NCBI GenBank assembly: GCA_004296815.1
Contig: SCVT01000667.1
Location: forward strand, 1-9,348
DNA: 9,348 nucleotides
Source: Reyranella sp.
GTDB taxonomy: Bacteria > Pseudomonadota > Alphaproteobacteria > Reyranellales > Reyranellaceae
Direction of reading: 5' to 3'
How positions within the stretch are numbered: the first letter of the stretch is position 1; every line of letters starts with the position of its first letter. The notes under the pieces are model-generated. The model ran no database searches, had not been told where the DNA came from, and worked only from the letters and a program-made list of their open reading frames with translations. Positions 1-5,574 of the stretch are shown in pieces. Both the position numbers and the translations under genes were made by a program.

Positions 1-915
1 CGGCTCGCCAACGTGGTGCCGACGGTCATCGCCGTCATGGCGCTGGTCTTCCTGTTGTTCTCCGTTCTGCCCGGGAGCTTCATCTCGGGCATGAACGAGG
101 ACGGCCGCTCGACCATCGATCCGGCGGTGATGGAACGCATGCGCAAGGAGATGGGGCTCGACGATCCCCTGCCCGAGCGCTTCGCCCGCTACATGGTCAA
201 CATCGTTAGCGGCGATCTCGGCACCTCTTTCCGCACCCGCGAGCCGGTGACCAAGCTGATCGGCGTCCGGGTCTGGCCGTCGCTGAAGCTGGTGTTCGCC
301 GCCATGCTGTTCGCGATCAGCGTCGGCGTGACCTTGGGATTCCTCGCGGCGCTGCGGCCCGGAAGCTTGATCGACACCGCCGCCATGGTTGGCGCGATCT
401 CAGGCCTGTCGCTCAGCCAGTTCTGGTTCGGCCTGATGCTGATGTATCTCTTCGCCCTGACCCTGGGCTGGTTGCCGAGCTTCGGCTACGGCGATGGCGG
501 CATCCGCAACTTGATCTTGCCTGCCATCGCGCTGGGCGTCGGCCCCATGGCCCTGCTCGCCCGCACCACGCGCGCCGCCGTGCTCGATGTGCTGAACGCC
601 GACTTCGTCCGCACCGCGCGCAGCAAGGGCATGAGCGAGCGCCTGGTGGTGAAGTGGCACGTGCTGCGCAATGCGCTGGTGCTGGTCGTGACCATCGTCG
701 GTCTGCAATTCGGCTCGCTGATGGGCCAGGCCGTGGTGGTCGAGAAACTGTTCGCCTGGCCTGGCGTCGGCTCGCTGCTGGTCGATTCGGTGTTCCAGCG
801 CGATATGCCAGCGGTCCAAGGCTGCATCCTGATGATCGTGCTGTTCTTCCTGCTCATCAACACGCTCGTCGATCTTGCGTACGTCGCGATCGATCCGCGC
901 ATCCGCTATCGCTGA
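1..915 (+). CDS. Dipeptide/oligopeptide ABC transporter permease, DppB-type (5' partial)
   Basis: Inner-membrane permease that would pair with the next gene product to form the channel of a peptide-type ABC importer. The frame is open from base 1 to a TGA at 913-915, giving 304 codons. The first visible residues (RLANVVPTVIAVM) already enter the first membrane helix, so probably only about ten N-terminal residues are missing. The DppB/OppB pattern is clear: helix 1, a periplasmic loop with the MGLDDPLPERF stretch, and SGDLGTSFRTREPV ahead of helix 2. The cytoplasmic EAA-type loop (FVRTARSKGMSERLV, around codons 202-216) docks on the ATPase, and the C-terminus is DPRIRYR. Length is normal for the family. 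The start at 917 of the C gene follows after one base, so translation is probably coupled. The family also includes nickel, glutathione and opine importers, so peptide is the likeliest substrate but is not proven. Confidence 0.93.
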   Translation, partial: RLANVVPTVIAVMALVFLLFSVLPGSFISGMNEDGRSTIDPAVMERMRKEMGLDDPLPERFARYMVNIVSGDLGTSFRTREPVTKLIGVRVWPSLKLVFAAMLFAISVGVTLGFLAALRPGSLIDTAAMVGAISGLSLSQFWFGLMLMYLFALTLGWLPSFGYGDGGIRNLILPAIALGVGPMALLARTTRAAVLDVLNADFVRTARSKGMSERLVVKWHVLRNALVLVVTIVGLQFGSLMGQAVVVEKLFAWPGVGSLLVDSVFQRDMPAVQGCILMIVLFFLLINTLVDLAYVAIDPRIRYR

Positions 916-916
916 C

Positions 917-1747
917 ATGCCGAAGCTGAAGGGCGGCTCCTCTCTCTGGATCGGCGGCGGGCTGGTAGCGTTCGCCATCCTCGTCGCCGTCTTCGCGCCC
1001 TGGATCGCGCTGACCGACCCGGTGATGGCCGCCAACCTGATGAACGCCGAGATCCCGCCCGACTGGGAGTATCCGTTCGGCACCGACGCACAGGGCCGCG
1101 ATATCTACTCGCGCATCGTCTACGGCGCGCGCGTCTCGCTCACGGTCGGCATCGCGAGCCAGATCTGCAACAGCCTGATCGGCGTCACCTTGGGGCTCAC
1201 CGCGGGCTACTGGGGCGGCTGGTGGGACGACGTGGTGAGCGGCCTCACCAACCTGATGCTTGCCATCCCCTCCCTGGTCTTCGCGCTCGCCATCATGGCG
1301 ATCCTGGGCCCTGGCCTGTTCAGCCTGGTGGTGGCGCTCGGCCTCACGAGCTGGTCCTTCTCCTGCCGCATCGCGCGCGCCCAGGTCCTGTCGCTCAAGA
1401 GCCAGGGCTACATCCAGGCCGCGCGCATCCTGGGCTACAGCGACCTGCGCATAATGTTCACGCAGGTGCTGCCCAACATCCTGGGGCCGCTGATCGTGAT
1501 CGCCACCTTGGGCATGGGCGGCGCGATCCTGTCCGAGGCGGCGCTGTCCTTCCTGGGCCTCGGCATCCGGCCTCCCTTCCCGAGCTGGGGCAGCATGCTC
1601 GCGGAAGCGCGTGACCAGATCCGCACCGTGCCGTGGCTGTCGGTGTTCCCGGGGCTGGCGATCTTCTTCACCGTGCTCGGCCTCAACCTGCTGGGCGACG
1701 GCCTGCGCGACATCCTCGACCCGCAGTCGACGACGAGGCGGGGATGA
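917..1747 (+). CDS. Dipeptide/oligopeptide ABC transporter permease, DppC-type
   Basis: Second membrane subunit (276 aa) of the peptide-type importer. After one N-terminal helix (about residues 12-32) comes the periplasmic hallmark FGTDAQGRDIYSR (from residue 54). The EAA loop YIQAARILGYSDLR begins at about residue 165, and the DppC/OppC signature ALSFLGLGIRPPFPSWG begins at about 209. The C-terminus, GLNLLGDGLRDILDP, is also typical. I chose ATG 917, one base after the stop of the B gene, although no good Shine-Dalgarno precedes it; reinitiation from the upstream gene is likely. A TTG at 875 in the same frame would add 14 residues and cannot be excluded, since many DppC proteins have a longer cytoplasmic N-terminus. 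The stop overlaps the ATG of the D gene (ATGA at 1744-1747). Confidence 0.93.
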   Translation: MPKLKGGSSLWIGGGLVAFAILVAVFAPWIALTDPVMAANLMNAEIPPDWEYPFGTDAQGRDIYSRIVYGARVSLTVGIASQICNSLIGVTLGLTAGYWGGWWDDVVSGLTNLMLAIPSLVFALAIMAILGPGLFSLVVALGLTSWSFSCRIARAQVLSLKSQGYIQAARILGYSDLRIMFTQVLPNILGPLIVIATLGMGGAILSEAALSFLGLGIRPPFPSWGSMLAEARDQIRTVPWLSVFPGLAIFFTVLGLNLLGDGLRDILDPQSTTRRG

Positions 1748-2721
1748 GCACACCTCTCCTCAAGGTCGAGAACCTGCGCATCGCGCTGGCGGGCGGCGGC
1801 GCCACCTACAACGCAGCCGAAAACGTCTCCTTCGAGATCGGCCGCGGCGAGGCCTTCGGGCTGGTAGGCGAGTCGGGCTGCGGCAAGAGCATCACCGCGC
1901 TCGCCGTCATGGGCCTGTTGCGTCGGCCGCTGTCACTGGCCGGCGGACGCATCGTGCTCGACGGGCAGGAGATCCAGGACGCGCCGCCCGCCGAGATGCG
2001 GAGGCTGCGCGGCAAGCGTATCGCCATGATCTTCCAGGAGCCGATGACGGCGCTCAATCCGCTGTCGCCGGTCGGCCGCCAGATCGCCGAGATGTTCGTG
2101 CTGCACCAGGGGATGGGCTGGCGCGAGGCGATGGACCGCGCCGAAGACGCGCTGCGCCAGGTTCGCGTGCCCTCGCCCGAGCGGCGCATCAAGGACTACC
2201 CGCACCAGCTGTCGGGCGGCATGCGCCAGAGGGTGATGATCGCCATCGCGCTGGCCTGCGGCCCCGACCTGCTGGTCGCCGACGAGCCGACGACCGCGCT
2301 CGACGTCACCGTGCAGGCCGAGATCATCGACCTGATGGCCGAGCTCTGCGCCGCCAAGGGCACGGCGATCCTGATGATCAGCCACGATCTCGGCCTGGTC
2401 GCCAACATGTGCAAGCGTGTCGCCGTGATGTACGCCGGCCGCATCGTCGAGAGCCAGGTGTCCGACGCGATCTTCGCGCACCCGACGCATCCCTATACGC
2501 GCGGGCTGGTCGATTCCCTGCCGCGACTCGGCGAGCGCTCCAGACGCGGCCGACAGCGCCTGCGCGAGATCTCGGGCGTCGTGCCCTCGATCGCGGCCTA
2601 TCCCGCGGGTTGCCGCTTCAACCCGCGCTGCCCCGCCGTCACCGACATCTGCCGCACCAACGTGCCCGAGATCACGCCGCTGCCGGCCGACGGGCTGGTG
2701 AGGTGCCACCACCATGGCTGA
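1744..2721 (+). CDS. Peptide ABC transporter ATP-binding protein, DppD/OppD-type
   Basis: Cytoplasmic ATPase (325 aa) that would power the B/C channel together with the F subunit. All nucleotide-binding elements are intact: Walker A GESGCGKS (42-49), Q-loop Gln98 in [10 protein letters not shown], signature LSGGM (156-160), Walker B LLVADE (176-181), D-loop ALD (185-187) and switch His214 in MISHD. LSGGM instead of LSGGQ is common in DppD/OppD. The C-terminal extension is the peptide-ATPase type, with THPYTRGL followed by four cysteines spaced C-x5-C-x6-C-x17-C. Homologous Dpp ATPases have been reported to bind an iron-sulfur cluster with this tail; that it does so here is inferred. Start ATG 1744 overlaps the C-gene stop, giving translational coupling. 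The gene ends 8 nt inside the F gene. Confidence 0.94.
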   Translation: MSTPLLKVENLRIALAGGGATYNAAENVSFEIGRGEAFGLVGESGCGKSITALAVMGLLRRPLSLAGGRIVLDGQEIQDAPPAEMRRLRGKRIAMIFQEPMTALNPLSPVGRQIAEMFVLHQGMGWREAMDRAEDALRQVRVPSPERRIKDYPHQLSGGMRQRVMIAIALACGPDLLVADEPTTALDVTVQAEIIDLMAELCAAKGTAILMISHDLGLVANMCKRVAVMYAGRIVESQVSDAIFAHPTHPYTRGLVDSLPRLGERSRRGRQRLREISGVVPSIAAYPAGCRFNPRCPAVTDICRTNVPEITPLPADGLVRCHHHG

Positions 2722-3691
2722 CATGCTGCTCTCGCTCGACGATCTCGCCGTCCATTTCAAGGTCGGCAATGCACTGGCGGGCGGCGTCAAGACGCTGAAG
2801 GCGGTCGACGGCGTCACGCTCGACATCAAGCCCGGCGAGTGCCTGGGGCTGGTGGGCGAATCGGGCTGCGGCAAGTCCACCCTCGCGCTCGCCATCATGG
2901 GCCTGCTGCCGCCGACCCGCGGCACGATCGACGTCGGCGGCCAGCAGATCGGCCGCGGCACGATGCCCGACCGGATGGAGATGGCGCGCACGGTGCAGAT
3001 GGTCTTCCAGGACCCATACGCCTCGTTGAACCCGCGCCAGACCGTGCGCCGCACGCTCGCCGATCCGCTGCGCATCCATGGCATCACCGACAAGGCGGAG
3101 GTCGAGGCGCGCGTCATCGACATGATGGCCAAGGTCGGGCTGCGCCCGGAGCAAGCCGACCGCTATCCGCACGAATTCTCCGGCGGCCAGCGCCAGAGGA
3201 TCGGCATTGCCCGAGCGCTGATCCTGAAACCCAAGCTGGTGCTGTGCGACGAGCCGGTCTCGGCGCTCGACGTCTCGATCCGCGCCCAGATCATCAACCT
3301 GCTGCTCGAGCTCAAGGACGAGCTCGGCCTCTCCTACATCATGATCAGCCACGATCTCGGAGTCGTGGAGCATGTCAGCGACCGCGTCGCCGTGATGTAT
3401 CTCGGGCGCATCGTCGAGCAGGGTGGCTGGCAGGAGATCTTCGAGGACCCGCGCCATCCCTATACGCGCGCCCTGATCGCGGCGATCCCCGACCCGTTCC
3501 ATCGCGCGGCGATCAGCGCCCAGGCAAAGGCCAAGGGCGAGATCGCGAGCGCGCTCAACCCGCCGCCCGGCTGCCACTTCCACCCGCGCTGCCCGCTCAA
3601 GGCCGACCTCTGCGTGGCCGAGTATCCGCCACTCGATGCCGTCGCCGCCGGCCACCGCGCGGCTTGTCACTTCCGCGACCGCGTTATTTGA
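2714..3691 (+). CDS. Peptide ABC transporter ATP-binding protein, DppF/OppF-type
   Basis: Second ATPase (325 aa) of the importer. Motifs: Walker A GESGCGKS (48-55), Q-loop Gln99 in FQDPYASLNP, signature FSGGQ (155-159, with Phe for the first Leu), Walker B LVLCDE (175-180), ALD (184-186) and His213 in MISHD. FQDPYASLNPR and DEPVSALDVS are typical of OppF/DppF rather than OppD/DppD. The tail (PPGCHFHPRCP onward) has the same C-x5-C-x6-C-x17-C arrangement as the D subunit. The start at 2714 overlaps the D gene by 8 nt, with GTGAGG at 2698-2703 as a plausible ribosome site; ATG 2723 is a weaker alternative. The gene ends in tandem in-frame stops, TGA TAG (3689-3694). The cyclase starts 16 nt later, which suggests the transcript continues into it. 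Confidence 0.94.
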   Translation: MADMLLSLDDLAVHFKVGNALAGGVKTLKAVDGVTLDIKPGECLGLVGESGCGKSTLALAIMGLLPPTRGTIDVGGQQIGRGTMPDRMEMARTVQMVFQDPYASLNPRQTVRRTLADPLRIHGITDKAEVEARVIDMMAKVGLRPEQADRYPHEFSGGQRQRIGIARALILKPKLVLCDEPVSALDVSIRAQIINLLLELKDELGLSYIMISHDLGVVEHVSDRVAVMYLGRIVEQGGWQEIFEDPRHPYTRALIAAIPDPFHRAAISAQAKAKGEIASALNPPPGCHFHPRCPLKADLCVAEYPPLDAVAAGHRAACHFRDRVI

Positions 3692-3693
3692 TA

Positions 3694-3707
3694 GGGACCG
3701 AGGTCCC
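3694..3707 (+). promoter_or_regulatory. Hairpin filling the F-gene/cyclase gap and covering the cyclase ribosome site
   Basis: GGGACC (3694-3699) and GGTCCC (3702-3707) are perfect inverted arms separated by GA, so the RNA could form a 5-bp stem with a CGAG tetraloop. The structure takes up 14 of the 16 intergenic bases and ends directly at ATG 3708. Both possible Shine-Dalgarno sequences, AGGGA (3693-3697) and GAGG (3700-3703), lie wholly or partly in it. It starts three bases after the upstream stop, so a terminating ribosome would cover and melt it. The inferred role is to couple cyclase translation to that of the transporter. The inverted repeat is seen; the function is not. Confidence 0.45.
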
Positions 3708-4922
3708 ATGAAAGACGCCGATATCGTCCGTATTGCCGGTTGGGTGGTTCGCCGTGGCCTGGCCGGCATGGCGGAAGAGGACATGCTGCGCGAGTTCTGC
3801 GAGAAATGCCGCGCCGCCGGCCTCGAAATCTCGCGCGCGATGGCGCTCATCGACACCCTGCATCCCGTCCATGAAGGCCGCGTCTTCCGCTGGCGCGACG
3901 AGGCGTCGAACGATCCCGCGATGGTCGAGTACGGCCGCAGCGACGAGGGCGAGGGAGCCACACAGTGGCAGACCAGCCCGTTCTTCCATCTCCTGCAGAC
4001 TGGCGAGGAAGAGATGCGAGTGCGCATCGGCTTCGGCGAGACTGCCGATTTTCCCGTCATCCAGGAGATGAAGGACGGCGGTCACACCGACTACCTCGTG
4101 TTCGTCCACCGCTTCGCCGGCGACAATGCCATCGGCGAGATGGATTGCGTCTACTCGTCCTGGGTGACGCGCCATCCCGAGGGATTCAGCGAGGCCGCCC
4201 TGGTGGCATTGCGTCGCCTGGTACCGCCGCTGGCGCTCGCCATCAAGGCGACGGCGCTGGCCCGCGTCGCCGGCACGCTGGTCGACGTCTATCTCGGCCG
4301 CGATGCCGGACGGCGCGTGCTCGAGGGCCGAATCCGGCGCGGCGTCGCCGAACGCATCGAGGCGGCGCTGTGGTTCTCCGACCTGCGCAGCTACACCGCC
4401 ATCACGGATACGGCCCAGCCCAGCGAGATCATCCCGCTGCTGAACGACTACGCCGAAGTAGTCATCACCGCGATCCACGAGGCCGGCGGCGACGTGCTGA
4501 AGCTGATCGGCGACGGCGCGCTGGCGGTGTTCCGCGCAGACGACCCGGCGGAAGCCTGCCGCCGCGCGCTGCGCGCCGAGGAGAATTTGCGCGAACGCAT
4601 GAAAGCGCTGAACGAGCGGCGCCAGGCCGAGGAACGACCGATCACCACCGCCTATATCGGCCTGCACATCGGCGAGGTGTTCTACGGCAATGTCGGCAGC
4701 TTCGACCGCCTCGACTTCACGGTGGTGGGGCCCGCGGTCAACGAGACCAGCCGCATCGCCTCGATGTGCCGCTCGGTCGACCGCCCGCTCCTGCTCTCCT
4801 CCGCCTTCGCCGACGCCCTGCCCGCAGAGGAACGCGCGCGTGTCGTCTCGGTCGGGCGATTCGCCCTGCGCGGCGTCGGCAAGGCCCAGCACCTCTTCAC
4901 CATCGATCCGGAATTGATCTAG
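3708..4922 (+). CDS. Class IIIb adenylate/guanylate cyclase, soluble, with N-terminal domain of unknown type
   Basis: A 404-aa cytosolic protein with no membrane segment or signal peptide, predicted to make cyclic nucleotide (most likely cAMP) from NTP. The catalytic domain spans about residues 215-400. Metal-binding Asp225 lies in WFSDLRSYT and Asp269 in [11 protein letters not shown]. Lys265 occupies the base-contact position. Asn345 and Arg349 (VNETSR) fit the transition-state residues. Thr338 (DFTVVG) stands where class IIIa enzymes have the adenine-contacting Asp, which marks it as class IIIb. The catalytic set therefore looks complete, and activity would need a homodimer. The N-terminal 200 residues (including [16 protein letters not shown] at 47-62) resemble the unnamed front domain seen on other alphaproteobacterial cyclases, possibly a sensor; a CxxC (Cys31, Cys34) sits in it. 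I chose ATG 3708 because it lies just after the F-gene stop. In-frame codons reach back to 3636, but they overlap the F gene and lack family-like sequence. Confidence 0.9.
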   Translation: MKDADIVRIAGWVVRRGLAGMAEEDMLREFCEKCRAAGLEISRAMALIDTLHPVHEGRVFRWRDEASNDPAMVEYGRSDEGEGATQWQTSPFFHLLQTGEEEMRVRIGFGETADFPVIQEMKDGGHTDYLVFVHRFAGDNAIGEMDCVYSSWVTRHPEGFSEAALVALRRLVPPLALAIKATALARVAGTLVDVYLGRDAGRRVLEGRIRRGVAERIEAALWFSDLRSYTAITDTAQPSEIIPLLNDYAEVVITAIHEAGGDVLKLIGDGALAVFRADDPAEACRRALRAEENLRERMKALNERRQAEERPITTAYIGLHIGEVFYGNVGSFDRLDFTVVGPAVNETSRIASMCRSVDRPLLLSSAFADALPAEERARVVSVGRFALRGVGKAQHLFTIDPELI

Positions 4923-4934
4923 CGTATAGTCGCT
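4910..4934 (+). promoter_or_regulatory. Candidate promoter for dps (EcfG-like or weak sigma70)
   Basis: GGAAT (4910-4914), a 16-nt spacer and CGCT (4931-4934) resemble the alphaproteobacterial general stress response promoter, GGAAC-N16/17-CGTT, with one mismatch in each box. The stress-protection gene dps begins just downstream and is a known target type for that sigma factor. The same stretch also contains TATAGT (4925-4930), one base from the sigma70 -10 consensus, but I see no good -35 at 16-18 nt. The elements overlap the 3' end of the cyclase gene. This is a weak call made by eye. Confidence 0.3.
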
Positions 4935-4955
4935 CCATCGAACCATTCATGGAGC
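4932..4955 (+). promoter_or_regulatory. Inverted repeat enclosing the dps ribosome-binding site
   Basis: GCTCCAT (4932-4938) is perfectly complementary to ATGGAGC (4949-4955) across a 10-nt loop. The right arm contains the dps Shine-Dalgarno GGAG (4951-4954) and an upstream in-frame ATG (4949). Read-through RNA from the cyclase could therefore fold so as to hide the ribosome site. If transcription starts near 4937-4942 from the candidate promoter, the left arm would be absent and the site free. A 7-bp repeat in GC-rich DNA can arise by chance. Confidence 0.35.
4951..4954 (+). promoter_or_regulatory. Ribosome-binding site deciding the dps start
   Basis: GGAG lies six bases before ATG 4961, which is standard spacing. 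The earlier in-frame ATG at 4949 has no purine-rich sequence in front of it, so 4961 is the preferred start. Confidence 0.65.
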
Positions 4956-4960
4956 AGTTC

Positions 4961-5443
4961 ATGGCCAAGTCGCCCGCCATTTCGATCGGCATCAAGGAAG
5001 CGGACCGCAAGAAGATCGCCGAAGGGCTCAGCCATCTCCTGGCCGACACCTACACGCTCTATCTCACGACGCACAATTTCCACTGGAACGTCACGGGGCC
5101 GATGTTCACCTCGCTCCACACGATGTTCATGACGCAGTACACGGAGCTCTGGAACGCCGTCGATCCGATCGCCGAACGCATCCGCTCGCTCGGCTATCCG
5201 GCCCCCGGCTCCTACGGCCAATTCGGAAAACTCAGCTCGCTCGCCGACGCACCGGCCAAGCCGCCCAAGGCGCTCGACATGGTGCGCATCCTCGTCACCG
5301 GCCACGAAGCCGTGGCCCGTACCGCGCGCGAGGTCTTTCCGCTTGCCGACAAGGCCAGCGACGAGCCGACCGCGGATCTCCTGACGCAGCGCCTTACGGT
5401 GCACGAGCAGTCGGCCTGGATGCTGCGCTCCCTGCTGGAGTAG
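4961..5443 (+). CDS. dps: Dps-family ferritin-like DNA-protection / iron-storage protein
   Basis: A 160-aa mini-ferritin of normal family length, expected to form a hollow 12-subunit shell that oxidises and stores iron and protects DNA during starvation or peroxide stress. The family core is plain: [13 protein letters not shown] (37-49), then [18 protein letters not shown] (67-78), and the C-terminal TADLLTQR with [13 protein letters not shown]. Aligned by spacing to E. coli Dps ferroxidase residues, His41, His53, Asp68 and Glu72 are present, but the Asp expected four residues after the second His is Met57 (ATG at 5129-5131). This may weaken or alter ferroxidase activity, or be a subfamily trait. 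The lysines at 3, 12, 17 and 18 could contact DNA. ATG 4961 is chosen for its GGAG. The gene starts 38 nt after the cyclase stop and may have its own promoter. Confidence 0.93.
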   Translation: MAKSPAISIGIKEADRKKIAEGLSHLLADTYTLYLTTHNFHWNVTGPMFTSLHTMFMTQYTELWNAVDPIAERIRSLGYPAPGSYGQFGKLSSLADAPAKPPKALDMVRILVTGHEAVARTAREVFPLADKASDEPTADLLTQRLTVHEQSAWMLRSLLE

Positions 5444-5451
5444 CAACCGCA

Positions 5452-5472
5452 GAGCGAGTCCAAATCTCGCTC
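5452..5472 (+). repeat. Inverted repeat downstream of dps (possible transcript-end hairpin)
   Basis: GAGCGAG (5452-5458) and CTCGCTC (5466-5472) are perfect 7-bp arms around a 7-nt loop, starting eight bases after the dps stop. No T-tract follows on the + strand; instead GCAAAAATT follows. It is therefore not a canonical intrinsic terminator in either direction. It could stabilise the 3' end of the dps mRNA or act with Rho. No other element is apparent in 5473-5503. Confidence 0.35.
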
Positions 5473-5503
5473 GCAAAAATTCCGTATCTCGGCTTGCGTT
5501 GCC

Positions 5504-5570
5504 TCCTCCCAAGTGCCTACGATGACGGCAACAACGAAGCCGCTCAACGAGGCGGCAGTCCTTGGGAGGA
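5504..5570 (+). promoter_or_regulatory. Long inverted repeat sequestering the Shine-Dalgarno of the sugar-binding protein gene
   Basis: TCCTCCCAAG (5504-5513) is perfectly complementary to CTTGGGAGGA (5561-5570). The right arm is the strong ribosome site of the next gene (GGGAGGA, four bases before ATG 5575). The pairing can extend by TGCC (5514-5517) with GGCA (5554-5557) if GTC (5558-5560) bulges out. A small internal hairpin, CGGC (5526-5529) with GCCG (5539-5542), fits in the loop. A transcript starting upstream of 5504 would thus have an anti-Shine-Dalgarno element in its leader. This may be translational control by temperature, a protein or a ligand. Alternatively it is a DNA operator, or chance. 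Confidence 0.5.
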
Positions 5571-5574
5571 CAAC

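Noticed and set aside
1611..2798. Alternative + frame of 395 codons over the D ATPase gene
   Set aside because: It is an Arg/Ala-rich frame-shifted reading of the Walker and signature region. The 1744-2721 frame carries all motifs.
1933..4946. Series of - strand open frames (about 400-460 codons) opposite the peptide ATPases and cyclase
   Set aside because: They overlap genes with complete catalytic motifs on the + strand, and their own translations show no family features.
5452..5482. Intrinsic terminator after dps
   Set aside because: The hairpin is good, but no T-tract follows on the + strand. For the - strand, the T-tract would precede rather than follow the stem.
5494..5523. TTGCGT-N18-TACGAT as a sigma70 promoter for the sugar operon
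   Set aside because: Only three of six and four of six positions match consensus, so it is too weak to list as a feature. It is mentioned as the alternative that would turn the 5504-5570 repeat into an operator.
4923..5574. CRP/FNR-type operator (TGTGA-N6-TCACA) linking the cyclase to the sugar operon
   Set aside because: I looked by eye in the spacers before dps and before the binding-protein gene and found no convincing match.
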